The notes under the pieces: generated by a model
What the model saw: the letters and a program-made list of their open reading frames with translations, nothing else
The model's database searches: none
What the model was told of the DNA's origin: nothing
Position numbers and translations under genes: made by a program
Part shown: in pieces, positions 11,251 through 24,000 of the stretch
How positions within the stretch are numbered: the stretch's first letter is position 1
Layout of the letters: each line of letters starts with the position of its first letter
Origin: Closterium sp. NIES-65
Lineage: Eukaryota; Streptophyta; Zygnematophyceae; Desmidiales; Closteriaceae
Assembly: GCA_948144175.1 (NCBI GenBank)
Contig: CANXME010000561.1
Coordinates: 1-64,000, forward strand
DNA length: 64,000 bases
Direction: 5' to 3'

Positions 11251-13970
11251 TGGGTGAGAGGGAATGAGAGCGTAAGAGAGTGGGTGAGAGGGAATGAGAG
11301 GGTATGAGAGTGGGTGAGAGGGAATGAGAGCGTATGAGTGTGGGTGGGAGGGAATGAGAGCGTATGAGAGTGGGAGAGAGGGAATGAGAGCGTATGAGAT
11401 TGGGTGGGAGGGAATGAGAGCGTATGAGAGTGGGTGAGAGGGAATGAGAGGGTATGAGAGTGGGTGAGAGGGAATGAGAGCGTATGAGTGTGGGTGGGAG
11501 GGAATGAGAGCGTAAGAGAGTGGGTGAGAGGGAATGAGAGGGTATGAGAGTGGGTGAGAGGGAATGAGAGCGTATGAGTGTGGGTGGGAGGGAATGAGAG
11601 CGTATGAGAGTGGGAGAGAGGGAATGAGAGCGTATGAGATTGGGTGGGAGGGAATGAGAGCGTATGAGAGTGGGTGAGAGGGAATGAGAGCGTATGAGAG
11701 TAGGTGAGAGGGAATGAGAGCGTATGAGTGTGGGTGAGAGGGAATGAGAGGGTATGAGAGTGGGTGAGAGGGACAGAGAGCGTATGAGAGTGGGTGAGAG
11801 GGAATGAGAGCGTGAGAGAGTGGGTGAGAGGAAATGAGAGCGGATGAGAGTGGGTGAGAGGGAATGAGAGCGTATGAGAGTGGGTGAGAGGGAATGAGAG
11901 CGTATGAGAGTGGGTGAGAGGGAATGAGAGCGTATGAGAGTGGGCGAGAGGGAATGAGAGCGTATGAGAGTGGGTGAGAGGGAATGAGAGCGTATGAGAG
12001 TGGGTTAGAGGGAATGAGAGCATATGAGATTGGGTGGGAGGGAATGAGAGCGTATGAGAGTGGGTGAGAGGGAATGAGAGCGTATGAGAGTAGGTGAGAG
12101 GGAATGAGAGCGTATGAGTGTGGGTGAGAGGGAATGAGAGGGTATGAGAGTGGGTGAGAGGGACAGAGAGCGTATGAGAGTGGGTGAGAGGGAATGAGAG
12201 CGTGAGAGAGTGGGTGAGAGGAAATGAGAGCGGATGAGAGTGGGTGAGAGGGAATGAGAGCGTAAGAGAGTGGGTGAGAGGGAATGAGAGGGTATGAGAG
12301 TGGGTGAGAGGGAATGAGAGCGTATGAGTGTGGGTGGGAGGGAATGAGAGCGTATGAGAGTGGGAGAGAGGGAATGAGAGCGTATGAGATTGGGTGGGAG
12401 GGAATGAGAGCGTATGAGAGTGGGTGAGAGGGAATGAGAGGGTATGAGAGTGGGTGAGAGGGAATGAGAGCGTATGAGTGTGGGTGGGAGGGAATGAGAG
12501 CGTAAGAGAGTGGGTGAGAGGGAATGAGAGGGTATGAGAGTGGGTGAGAGGGAATGAGAGCGTATGAGTGTGGGTGGGAGGGAATGAGAGCGTATGAGAG
12601 TGGGAGAGAGGGAATGAGAGCGTATGAGATTGGGTGGGAGGGAATGAGAGCGTATGAGAGTGGGTGAGAGGGAATGAGAGCGTATGAGAGTAGGTGAGAG
12701 GGAATGAGAGCGTATGAGTGTGGGTGAGAGGGAATGAGAGGGTATGAGAGTGGGTGAGAGGGACAGAGAGCGTATGAGAGTGGGTGAGAGGGAATGAGAG
12801 CGTGAGAGAGTGGGTGAGAGGAAATGAGAGCGGATGAGAGTGGGTGAGAGGGAATGAGAGCGTATGAGAGTGGGTGAGAGGGAATGAGAGCGTATGAGAG
12901 TGGGTGAGAGGGAATGAGAGCGTATGAGAGTGGGCGAGAGGGAATGAGAGCGTATGAGAGTGGGTGAGAGGGAATGAGAGCGTATGAGAGTGGGTTAGAG
13001 GGAATGAGAGCATATGAGATTGGGTGGGAGGGAATGAGAGCGTATGAGAGTGGGTGAGAGGGAATGAGAGCGTATGAGAGTAGGTGAGAGGGAATGAGAG
13101 CGTATGAGTGTGGGTGAGAGGGAATGAGAGGGTATGAGAGTGGGTGAGAGGGACAGAGAGCGTATGAGAGTGGGTGAGAGGGAATGAGAGCGTGAGAGAG
13201 TGGGTGAGAGGAAATGAGAGCGGATGAGAGTGGGTGAGAGGGAATGAGAGCGTAAGAGAGTGGGTGAGAGGGAATGAGAGGGTATGAGAGTGGGTGAGAG
13301 GGAATGAGAGCGTATGAGTGTGGGTGGGAGGGAATGAGAGCGTATGAGAGTGGGAGAGAGGGAATGAGAGCGTATGAGATTGGGTGGGAGGGAATGAGAG
13401 CGTATGAGAGTGGGTGAGAGGGAATGAGAGGGTATGAGAGTGGGTGAGAGGGAATGAGAGCGTATGAGTGTGGGTGGGAGGGAATGAGAGCGTAAGAGAG
13501 TGGGTGAGAGGGAATGAGAGGGTATGAGAGTGGGTGAGAGGGAATGAGAGCGTATGAGTGTGGGTGGGAGGGAATGAGAGCGTATGAGAGTGGGAGAGAG
13601 GGAATGAGAGCGTATGAGATTGGGTGGGAGGGAATGAGAGCGTATGAGAGTGGGTGAGAGGGAATGAGAGCGTATGAGAGTAGGTGAGAGGGAATGAGAG
13701 CGTATGAGTGTGGGTGAGAGGGAATGAGAGGGTATGAGAGTGGGTGAGAGGGACAGAGAGCGTATGAGAGTGGGTGAGAGGGAATGAGAGCGTGAGAGAG
13801 TGGGTGAGAGAAAATGAGAGCGGATGAGAGTGGGTGAGAGGGAATGAGAGCGTATGAGAGTGGGTGAGAGGGAATGAGAGCGTATGAGAGTGGGTGAGAG
13901 GGAATGAGAGCGTATGAGAGTGGGCGAGAGGGAATGAGAGCGTATGAGAGTGGGTGGGAGGGAATGAGAG
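11251..13970 (+). repeat. 990-bp higher-order repeat (about 2.75 copies)
   Basis: The order of variant 30-bp units repeats with a 990-bp (33-unit) period: 11251, 12241 and 13231. The GGACAGAGAG variant falls at 11771, 12161, 12761, 13151 and 13751, alternating 390 and 600 bp apart, so each 990-bp unit itself contains an internal partial duplication. The match ends near 13970. Confidence 0.9.
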
Positions 13971-14400
13971 CGTATGAGAGTGGGTGAGAGGGAATGAGAG
14001 CGTATGAGAGTGGGTGAGAGGGAATGAGAGCGTATGAGTGTGGGTGAGAGGGAATGAGAGGGTATGAGAGTGGGTGAGAGGGACGGAGAGCGTATGAGAG
14101 TGGGTGAGAGGGAATGAGAGCGTGAGAGAGTGGGTGAGAGGGAATGAGAGCGTATGAGAGTGGGTGAGAGGGAATGAGAGCGTATGAGAGTGGGCGAGAG
14201 GGAATGAGAGCGTATGAGAGTGGGTGAGAGGGAATGAGAGCGTATGAGAGTGGGTTAGAGGGAATGAGAGCATATGAGACTGGGTGAGAGGGAATGAGAG
14301 CGTAAGAGAGTGGGTGAGAGGGAATGAGAGGGTATGAGAGTGGGTGAGAGGGAATGAGAGCGTATGAGTGTGGGTGGGAGGGAATGAGAGCGTATGAGAG

Positions 14401-16260
14401 TGGGTGAGAGGGAATGAGAGCGTATGAGAGTGGGTGAGAGGGAATGAGAGCGTATGAGAGTGGGTGAGAGGGAATGAGAGCGTATGAGAGTGGGCGAGAG
14501 GGAATGAGAGCGTATGAGAGTGGGTGAGAGGGAATGAGAGCGTATGAGAGTGGGTTAGAGGGAATGAGAGTGTATGAGAGTGGGTGAGAGGGAATGAGAG
14601 CGTAAAAGAGTGGGTGAGAGGGAATGAGAGGGTATGAGAGTGGGTGGGAGGGAATGAGAGCGTATGAGTGTGGGTGGGAGGGAATGAGAGCATATGAGAG
14701 TGGGTGAGAGGGAATGAGAGCGTAAGAGAGTGGGTGAGAGGGAATGAGAGGGTATGAGAGTGGGTGAGAGGGAATGAGAGCGTATGAGTGTGGGTGGGAG
14801 GGAATGAGAGCGTATGAGAGTGGGAGAGAGGGAATGAGAGCGTATGAGAGTGGGTGAGAGGGAATGAGAGCGTATGAGAGTGGGAGAGAGGGAATGAGAG
14901 CGTATGAGAGTGGGCGAGAGGGAATGAGAGCGTATGAGAGTGGTTGAGAGGGAATGAGAGCGTATGAGAGTGGGTTAGAGGGAATGAGAGTGTATGGGAG
15001 TGGGTGAGAGGGAATGAGAGCGTAAGAGAGTGGGTGAGAGGGAATGAGAGGGTATGACAGTGGGTGAGAGGGAATGGGAGCGTGAGAGAGTGGGTGAGAG
15101 GGAATAAGAGCGTGAGAGAGTGGGTGAGAGGAAATGAGAGCGTATGAGTGTGGGTGAGAGGGAATGAGAGCGTATGAGTGTGGGTGAGAGGGAATGAGAG
15201 GGTATGAGAGTGGGTGAGAGGGACGGAGAGCGTATGAGAGTGGGTGATTGGGAATGAGAGCGTGAGAGAGTGGGTGAGAGGAAATGAGAGCGTATGAGAG
15301 TGGGTGAGAGGGAATGAGAGCGTATGAGAGTGGGTGGGAGGGAATGAGAGCGTATGAGAGTGGGTGAGAGGGAATGAGAGCGTATGAGAGTGGGTGAGAG
15401 GGAATGAGAGCGTATGAGAGTGGGCGAGAGGGAATGAGAGCGTATGAGAGTGGGTGAGAGGGAATGAGAGCGTATGAGAGTGGGTTAGAGGGAATGAGAG
15501 TGTATGAGAGTGGGTGAGAGGGAATGAGAGCGTAAAAGAGTGGGTGAGAGGGAATGAGAGGGTATGAGAGTGGGTGGGAGGGAATGAGAGCGTATGAGTG
15601 TGGGTGGGAGGGAATGAGAGCATATGAGAGTGGGTGAGAGGGAATGAGAGCGTAAGAGAGTGGGTGAGAGGGAATGAGAGGGTATGAGAGTGGGTGAGAG
15701 GGAATGAGAGCGTATGAGTGTGGGTGGGAGGGAATGAGAGCGTATGAGAGTGGGAGAGAGGGAATGAGAGCGTATGAGAGTGGGTGAGAGGGAATGAGAG
15801 CGTATGAGAGTGGGAGAGAGGGAATGAGAGCGTATGAGAGTGGGCGAGAGGGAATGAGAGCGTATGAGAGTGGTTGAGAGGGAATGAGAGCGTATGAGAG
15901 TAGGTTAGAGGGAATGAGAGTGTATGGGAGTGGGTGAGAGGGAATGAGAGCGTAAGAGAGTGGGTGAGAGGGAATGAGAGGGTATGACAGTGGGTGAGAG
16001 GGAATGGGAGCGTGAGAGAGTGGGTGAGAGGGAATAAGAGCGTGAGAGAGTGGGTGAGAGGAAATGAGAGCGTATGAGTGTGGGTGAGAGGGAATGAGAG
16101 CGTATGAGTGTGGGTGAGAGGGAATGAGAGGGTATGAGAGTGGGTGAGAGGGACGGAGAGCGTATGAGAGTGGGTGATTGGGAATGAGAGCGTGAGAGAG
16201 TGGGTGAGAGGAAATGAGAGCGTATGAGAGTGGGTGAGAGGGAATGAGAGCGTATGAGAG
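14401..16260 (+). repeat. 930-bp tandem duplication within the satellite
   Basis: Variant units recur 930 bp (31 units) apart: CGTAAAAGAG near 14601 and 15531, and the rare TGGGTGATTG at 15241 and 16171. The two copies are nearly identical over about 0.9 kb. Confidence 0.85.
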
Positions 16261-19200
16261 TGGGTGGGAGGGAATGAGAGCGTATGAGAGTGGGTGAGAG
16301 GGAATGAGAGCGTATGAGTGTGGGTGAGAGGGAATGAGAGGGTATGAGAGTGGGTGAGAGGGACGGAGAGCGTATGAGAGTGGGTGAGAGGGAATGAGAG
16401 CGTGAGAGAGAGGGTGAGAGGAAATGAGAGCGTATGAGAGTGGGTGAGAGGGAATGCGAGCGTATGAGAGTGGGTGAGAAGGAATGAGAGCGTATGAGAG
16501 TGGGTGAGAGGGAATGAGAGCGTATGAGAGTGGGTGAGAGGGAATGAGAGAGTATGCGAGTGGGTGAGAGGGAATGAGAGCGTATGAGTGTGGGTGAGAG
16601 GGAATGAGAGAGTATGAGAGTGGGTGAGAGGGAATGAGAGCGTATGAGAGTGGTTGAGAGGGAATGAGAGCGTATGAGAGTGGGTGAGAGGGAATGAGAG
16701 CGTATGAGAGTGGGTTAGAGGGAATGAGAGCGTATGAGAGTGGGTGAGAGGGAATGAGAGCGTGAGAGAGTGGGTGAGAGGGAATGAGAGCGTATGAGAG
16801 TGGGTGAGAGGGCATGAGAGCGTATGAGAGTGGGTGAGAAGGAATGAGAGCGTGAGAGAGTGGGTGAGATGGAATGAGAGCGTATGAGAGTGGGTGAGAG
16901 GGAATGAGAGCGTATGAGAGTGGGTGAGAGGGAATGAGAGCGTATGAGAGTGGGTGAGAGGGCATGAGAGCGTATGAGAGTGGGTGAGAGGGAATGAGAG
17001 CGTTAGAGAGTGGGTGAGATGGAATGAGAGCGTATGAGAGTGGGTGAGAGGGAATGAGAGCGTATGAGAGTGGGTGAGAGGGAATGAGAGGGTATGAGAG
17101 TGGGTGAGAGGGAATGAGAGCGTATGAGGGTGGGTGAGAGGGAATGAGAGCGTATGAGAGTGGGTGAGAGGGAATGAGAGCGTATGAGAGTGGGTGAGAG
17201 GGAATGAGAGCGTATGAGAGTGGGTGAGAGGGAATGAGAGCGTTTGAGAGTGGGTGAGAGGGAATGAGAGCGTATGAGAGTGGGTTAGAGGGAATGAGAG
17301 CATATGAGGGTGGGTGACAGGGATTAAGAGCCTATGAGAGTGGGTGAGAGGGAATGAGAGCGTATGAGAGTGGGTGAGAGGGAATGAGAGCGAATGAGAG
17401 TGGGTGAGAGGGAATGAGAGCGTATGAGAGTGGGCGAGAGGGAATGAGAGCGTATGAGAGTGGGTGAGAGGGAATGAGAGCGTATGAGAGTGGGTGAGAG
17501 GAAATGAGAGAGTATGAGAGTGGGTGAGAGGGAATGAGAGCGTATGAGAGTGGTTGAGAGGGAATGAGAGCGTATGAGAGTGGGTGAGAGGGAATGAGAG
17601 CGTATGAGAGTGGGTGAGAGGGCATGAGAGCGTATGAGAGTGGGTGAGAAGGAATGAGAGCGTGAGAGAGTGGGTGAGATGGATTGAGAGCGTATGAGAG
17701 TGGGTGAGAGGGAATGAGAGCGTATGAGAGTGGGTGAGAGGGAATGAGAAGGTATGAGAGTGGGTGAGAGGGAATGAAAGCGTATGAGAGTGGGTGAGAG
17801 GGAATGAGAGCGTATGAGAGTGGGTGAGAGGGAATGAGAGCGTTTGAGAGTGGGTGAGAGGGAATGAGAGCGTATGAGAGTGGGTTAGAGGGAATGAGAG
17901 CATATGAGAGTGGGTGACAGGGATTAAGAGCCTATGAGAGTGGGTGAGAGGGAATGAGAGCGTATGAGAGTGGGTGAGAGGGAATGAGAGCGTATGAGAG
18001 TGGGTGAGAGGGAATGAGAGCGTATGAGAGTGGGCGAGAGGGAATGAGAGCGTATGAGTGTGGGTGAGAGGGAATGAGAGCGTATGAGAGTGGGTCAGAG
18101 GGAATGAGAGTGCATGAGAGTGAGTGAGAGGGAATAAGAGCGTAAGAGAGTGGGTGAGAGGGAATGAGAGGGTATGAGAGTGGGTGAGAGGGAATGAGAG
18201 TGTATGAGTGTGGGTGGGACGGAATGAGAGCGTATGAGAGTGGATGAGAGGGAATGAGAGCGTAAGAGAGTGGGTGAGAGGGAATGAGAGTGTATGACAG
18301 TGGGTGAGAGGGAATGAGAGCGTGAGAGAGTGGGTGAGAGGGAATGAGAGCATGAGAGAGTGGGTGAGAGGGAATGAGAGCGTATGAGTGTGGGTGAGAG
18401 GGAATGAGAGGGTATGAGAGTGGGTGAGAGGGACGGATAGCGTATGAGAGTGGGTGAGAGGGAATGAGAGCGTGAGAGAGTGGGTGAGAGGAAATGAGAG
18501 CGTATGAGAGTGGGTGAGAGGGAATGCGAGCGTATGAGAGTGGGTGAGAAGGAATGAGAGCGTATGAGAGTGGGTGAGAGGGAATGAGAGCGTATGAGAG
18601 TGGGTGAGAGGGAATGAGAGAGTATGAGAGTGGGTGAGAGGGAATGAGAGCGTATGAGAGTGGGTGAGAAGGAATGAGAGCGTGAGAGAGTGGGTGAGAG
18701 GGAATGAGAGCGTTTCAGAGTGGGTGAGAGGGAATGAGAGCGTATGAGAGTGGGTGAGAGGGAATGAGAGGGTATGAGAGTGGGTGAGAGGGAATGAGAG
18801 CGTATGAGTGTGGGTGGGAGGGAATGAGAGCGTATGAGAGTGGGTTAGAGGTAATGAGAGCGTATGAGAGTGGGTGAGAGGGAATGAGAGCGTATGAGAG
18901 TGGGTGAGAAGGAATGAGAGCGTATGAGAGTGGGTGAGAGGGAATGAGAGCGTATGAGAGTGGGTGAGAGGGAATGAGAGCGTTTGAGAGTGGGTGAGAG
19001 GGAATGAGAGCGTATGAGTGTGGGTGAGAGGGAACGAGAGCGTATGAGTGTGGGTGAGAGGGAATGAGAGGGTATGAGAGTGGGTGAGAGGGACGGAGAG
19101 CGTATGAGAGTGGGTGAGAGGGAATGAGAGCGTGAGAGAGTGGGTGAGAGGAAATGAGAGCGTATGAGAGTGGGTGAGAGGGAATGCGAGCGTATGAGAG

Positions 19201-19883
19201 TGGGTGAGAAGGAATGAGAGCGTATGAGAGTGGGTGAGAGGGAATGAGAGCGTATGAGAGTGGGTGAGAGGGAATGAGAGAGTATGAGAGTGGGTGAGAG
19301 GGAATGAGAGCGTATGAGTGTGGGTGAGAGGGAATGAGAGAGTATGAGAGTGGGTGAGAGGGAATGAGAGCGTATGAGAGTGGGTGAGAGGGAATGAGAG
19401 CGTGAGAGAGTGGGTGAGAGGGAATGAGAGCGTCTGAGTGTGGGTGGGAGGGAATGAGAGCGTATGAGAGTGGGTGAGAGGGAATGAGAGCGTATGAGAG
19501 TGGGTGAGAGGGAATGAGAGCGTATGAGAGTGGGTGAGAAGGAATGAGAGCGTGAGAGAGTGGGTGAGAGGGAATGAGAGCGTTTCAGAGTGGGTGAGAG
19601 GGAATGAGAGCGTATGAGAGTGGGTGAGAGGGAATGAGAGGGTATGAGAGTGGGTGAGAGGGAATGAGAGCGTATGAGTGTGGGTGGGAGGGAATGAGAG
19701 CGTATGAGAGTGGGTGAGAGGTAATGAGAGCGTATGAGAGTGGGTGAGAGGGAATGAGAGCGTATGAGAGTGGGTGAGAAGGAATGAGAGCGTATGAGAG
19801 TGGGTGAGAGGGAATGAGAGCGTTTGAGAGTGGGTGAGAGGGAATGAGAGCGTATGAGAGTGGGTGAGAGGGAATAAGAGCCT

Positions 19884-19888
19884 ATGAG
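19884..19888. repeat. target site duplication, left of element C (ATGAG)
   Basis: ATGAG here and at 27280-27284 flank element C exactly. Confidence 0.92.
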
Positions 19889-20768
19889 TGTTATGTGATG
19901 CTATCATTTGCATTCACGTCTGTCTGCCTCCCATCATGTGTTCGTGCGTTGCATGTGTGAAATGAGCGTGCGCAAGAATTTGTGTTTTCTGTGGTTTGGA
20001 TTTTCTGAGTGTGTGTGAATGTTATTTGGCTTGAGCAGATATCTGAAGTGACTCCACTGCTCAAGAGCTTTCCGACGAACCAAGAATCACTTCAATCGGA
20101 GCACGAACAAGAAAGTTACGAACGTTGGAGTTCGTATGCTTTTGATATTTGGTTGTGGTGACCATGGAGAGTTGTGGGGTTGACTCAATAAGGGGTACAG
20201 ACTTTTGGGGGTTGGGAAACTCGTCACTACTACTGTAGTTGCTGCCAATTGGTTGGGAGAAACCAAACCAGGTTGGCAAGTGTGGCCAAGTTGGGTTGAG
20301 GTGGATTGTGGAGGTTGGGATAGTGACAAAGGTCAAAGTTGGGTTGCCTATGGGGAAAGGAATTGTGTGGCATGGAGTTTTCTTTGGTTGGGGACTCCTT
20401 GGGACCTTCCCTCTCGTCCTCCTCTTTCCTCCTACCTGGTTTAGTGCTACTCTAACTCTCTTGTGTGCAACTCTTGTGAACTTGTGAAACTGTTGTGAGT
20501 GAATTTAATTTCTATGTGGCAGCATACCCCCTGGTGCGCCGAGAAGCATAACTCGAGATTTACTCCACCGTTCGATACGATTCAAATTGGGAATGATAGC
20601 CACAAACAAGGGCTATAACATACTCGAGTTTGAGATGATTATAACAGTGCACGTTCCGTCGACAACGTTTCTTGGGAAGTCGCGGTTTCTGTCCAGAATT
20701 TCAAGCCAACGATTTTGAGAAATTTAGGCTCCTAATCTTCACAGACTCGATCCTTAGTCTCTATAACA
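19889..20768 (+). repeat. 5' LTR of element C
   Basis: 880 bp, beginning TGTTATGTGATGC and ending TATAACA, paired with 26413-27279. It carries the 'C-type' sequence in both halves of the LTR (see the mosaic LTR finding). Confidence 0.95.
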
Positions 20769-20770
20769 AG

Positions 20771-20782
20771 TGGTATCAGAGC
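20771..20782 (+). other. primer-binding site, initiator Met tRNA (element C)
   Basis: TGGTATCAGAGC, the standard plant copia initiator-Met primer site, two bases after the LTR end. Confidence 0.95.
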
Positions 20783-20838
20783 TGATTAAGGACTTTGTGG
20801 AGAGTCTACTGAAGTGTGAAGACCCTCCTAGACCCACC

Positions 20839-20859
20839 ATGGCCTGTGGGCGTGCCTAA
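20839..20859 (+). promoter_or_regulatory. short upstream ORF in element C leader
   Basis: Six codons (MACGRA) and a stop, with the start in a near-ideal context CCACCATGG, about 145 bp upstream of the Gag start. The same ORF is conserved in elements D and E. It may modulate translation of Gag-Pol (inference). Confidence 0.55.
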
Positions 20860-21004
20860 GTGGAGTTCTGGAGGTTGAATGTGACTTCCGCTAAGGGGAA
20901 ACTCTGCCGAAATTTCGTTGGCGCCGACAGTTGTGAAGATTGTGTGGATCTACATATTGACCAGCAAAAGGGGGAGCTGAAACCTCTGATTGGGAGAAGA
21001 GGAG

Positions 21005-24000
21005 ATGAGTCAAGGGAGTGGAGAAGCAGCTGAGAAGAAGAGTGAGCCGCCACCATCCAAGATTGAGGCATTGGATGGCTCCAACTATGAGGAATGGAGT
21101 GGGCGGATGAGGAGCGCCTTCAAGCGCTACAAGCTGCTAAAATTGGCTATGGGAGAAGAGAAGATGCCGGAGGAAGGAGATGCCCGCGATCGGTGGATTG
21201 AGCGGAGCGCGGTGCTGTACGACTTGATTCTACAGTCGGTCAACAACGACATGTTCCAGCATATCAAGGATTTGGTGGAGCTCGATGACTCGGGACCGAA
21301 GGCGTGGAAGCTGCTACGCGACGTGGTTCAACCCAACACGCTGCCGATGGTGATCGTATTGGAGAAGGAGTTGGCTGCCCTCTCCATGCGGCCGGGAGAT
21401 GATGTGAAGCCGGTCCTTGACAAGATCAAGGACACCTATGCGAGGATGGCAGCGGCGGGCAGCGAAGTGTCGCAGATGCAACAATGCACCAAGATCATCT
21501 CGGTGCTCGACAACTCGTGGGACAACCTCATCCCCACCCTCAACGTTCAGCAGGACAAATGGACGCCTGAGTGGCTACGGCAGCAGATCCTGCAGGAGGA
21601 CTTCCGCAGGCGCCACACTGGAGGTGGTGCTGCCAACAAAACTGCTGAGGGGTATGGAGCTGCAGGAGGCAGCAGAGGGAGAGGGGGAGGGAGAGGCCGA
21701 GGCCGTGGGAGAGGCTTTGGCAGAGGGAGAGGCCGAGGTAACTACAATGAGGGGCATAGGAGCTCTGGTGGCAGGGGGAGTACCCGAATGGAGGGTGCGT
21801 GCTGGTACTGCAAGAAGGCTGGACACCCATGGTTTAAGTGTTTCAGCCGGCCTGAAGGATGGGCGCCTCCAGGCATGAAGCCGCCAAGTGGTGAACGTGC
21901 ACGAGGTGGTGCTGTGCAAGGTTCAGGTGCACAAGGTGATGGTGCACAAGGTAAAGCCGACCCTGGGATGTTCCTCATGGTTGAGGACGTGCAAGGGAGT
22001 GGGGGTGATGTGGGTTCAGTTGGGAAGGTTGTGATGCACCCCCTCACTCACTGGGTGATCGATTCAGGTTGCACGAGTCATATGACCCCACGGGCAGATT
22101 TGCTTGATGAGGTAAAACCTCCTGGGAAGATCAAGTTTGTGGCTGCCGCTTCAGGTGCTTTGCTCCTTGTGATTGGTGTTGGGAATGCTAAGGTAATGGG
22201 AGCCAATGGAGAGCTCGTGGGGCTTGGGAATGTGCTGTTGGATGAAGGTTTATCCGCTAACCTCCTCTCTGTGCGCCGGCTGCAGAAAAGCAAGGCCAAA
22301 GTTACGTTCGGCCCAACCAGCTGCCGTGCAAAGCTTGGGAAGTTGCTGCTGTGGAATTTGGAGGAGAAGAGCAGCTGCATCAAGGACTTGTGGCAGCTGC
22401 CCATCATCCCTTGGAAGGGGAAACCACCAGCAACGGCAAAGGCAGCGCCAGCGGCTAAAGCAACAGCGGGAGGAGAGGAGACTGCACCAACTGATGGGGC
22501 CCTGGATGCAATCAAGAAGGTGCAGCAGCCACAACAGCCACATGGTGAGGTGCTTGCTGGTGTGGATGCGACAGCTGCATGGGCAAAGGCTTCATCTGGG
22601 AGTGGTGAGGCTGATTGGGAGACGTGGCATGAGAGGCTGTGCCATGTGAACATTCCTATGCTGCAGAAGTTGGTAAAGGATGGGTGCTTGAAGGGGCTGG
22701 AGGTGAAGGGGGGAGCAAAGGAGATTGGGAGCTGCCCTACCTGCCTTGAGACCAAATTCACGAAGTTTCCCTTCAGCAGCAGCATAGGACCAGCAAAGGC
22801 ACCACTTGCACTAGTGCACATGGATGTGGTGGGCCCCACGAGGGCCCTTTCTCTCTCGGGCAGCCGCTACTTCTTGACAATTGTGGACGACCACACGCGT
22901 GCGGTGTGGGTGTACCCTCTCAAGACTAAGGGGGAGGTGGCAGCGGCTTGTTATGTGATGCTATCATTTTCATTCACGTCTGTCTGCCTCCCATCATGTG
23001 TTCGTGCGTTGCATGTGTGAAATGAGCGTGCGCAAGAATTTGTGTTTGATGCAATTTGGATTTTCTGAGTGTGTGTGTGAATGTTATTTGGCTTGAGCAG
23101 ATATCTGAAGTGACTCCACTGCTCAAGATCTTTCCGACGAGCCAAGAATCGTCGCGATCGGAGCAATATCAAGAAAGTTACGAACGTTGGAGTTCGTATG
23201 CTTTCTGTACTTCGGTTGTGGCGACTATGGGAAGTTGTGGGGTTGACTCAATATGGGGTACAGACTTTTGGGGGTTGGGAATTCGAACCCATCACTGTAG
23301 AATGCTGCCATATGGTTGGGTGAAGCCAAACCAGGTTGGCAAGTGTGGCCAAGTGGGTTGAGGTGGATGGCATGAGTTGGGAAAGTGACAAATGTGAAAG
23401 TGGGGTTGCCTATGGGGAAGGGAATTGTGTGGCATGGGGTTTCCTTGGTTGGGGAATCTCTTGGGACCTTCCCTCTCGTCCTCCTCTTCCCTCCTACCTG
23501 GTTTAGTGCTACCCTAACTCTCTTGTGTGTAACTTTGTGGAACTTGTGAGAACCATTGTGATTGAGTTAAGCATGTGGCAGCATACCCCCTAGTGCGCCG
23601 AAAATCATAACTCGAGATTTACTCCACCATTTGATACGATTCAAATTGGGAAAGATAGCCCTGGTTACAGGCTACCACATACTCGAGTTTGAGACGATTC
23701 TAACGGTGCACTTTTCGTCGACAACGTTTCTTGTGAAGTCGACGTTTTCTGTCCAGAATTCTAAGCCAACGATTTTGAGAATTTTTGGCACCTAATCTTC
23801 ATTGACTCCGTCCTTAGTCTCTAACACGGCTGTTCTTAAGGAGTGGATGCCGAGAGCACAAAGGGAGAGCGGACATAAGGTGAAGGTGATCCGCACCGAC
23901 AATGGAGGAGAATTCATTGGCGCTGATTTTGAGGCGGTGCTGAAGAAGAAGGGGATCCAGCATCAGCTTACGGTGCCCTACAACCCTCAGCAGGATGGCG

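Larger units (their letters stand above)
10524..19888 (+). repeat. 30-bp satellite array, block 2
   Basis: About 312 units in the same orientation and consensus as block 1, unbroken between the solo LTR and element C. Single-unit variants such as GGACAGAGAG, CGTGAGAGAG and CGTAAGAGAG recur at fixed spacings and reveal higher-order repeats. A minus-strand frame of over 3,100 codons crosses the block. It encodes only a 10-residue repeat (LTHSHTLSFP-like) and is not a credible gene. Confidence 0.97.

Noticed and set aside
10452-19913. A minus-strand open frame of over 3,100 codons, and similar frames through the other satellite blocks
   Set aside because: The 30-bp unit is a multiple of three with no stop on the minus strand, so all three frames stay open. 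The product is a plain 10-residue repeat with no domain, and its ends run into LTR sequence.
20061-20487. Short open frames within family 2 LTRs repeated at several sites
   Set aside because: They recur only because the LTR recurs, show no domain, and are not conserved as frames between C-type and E-type LTRs.
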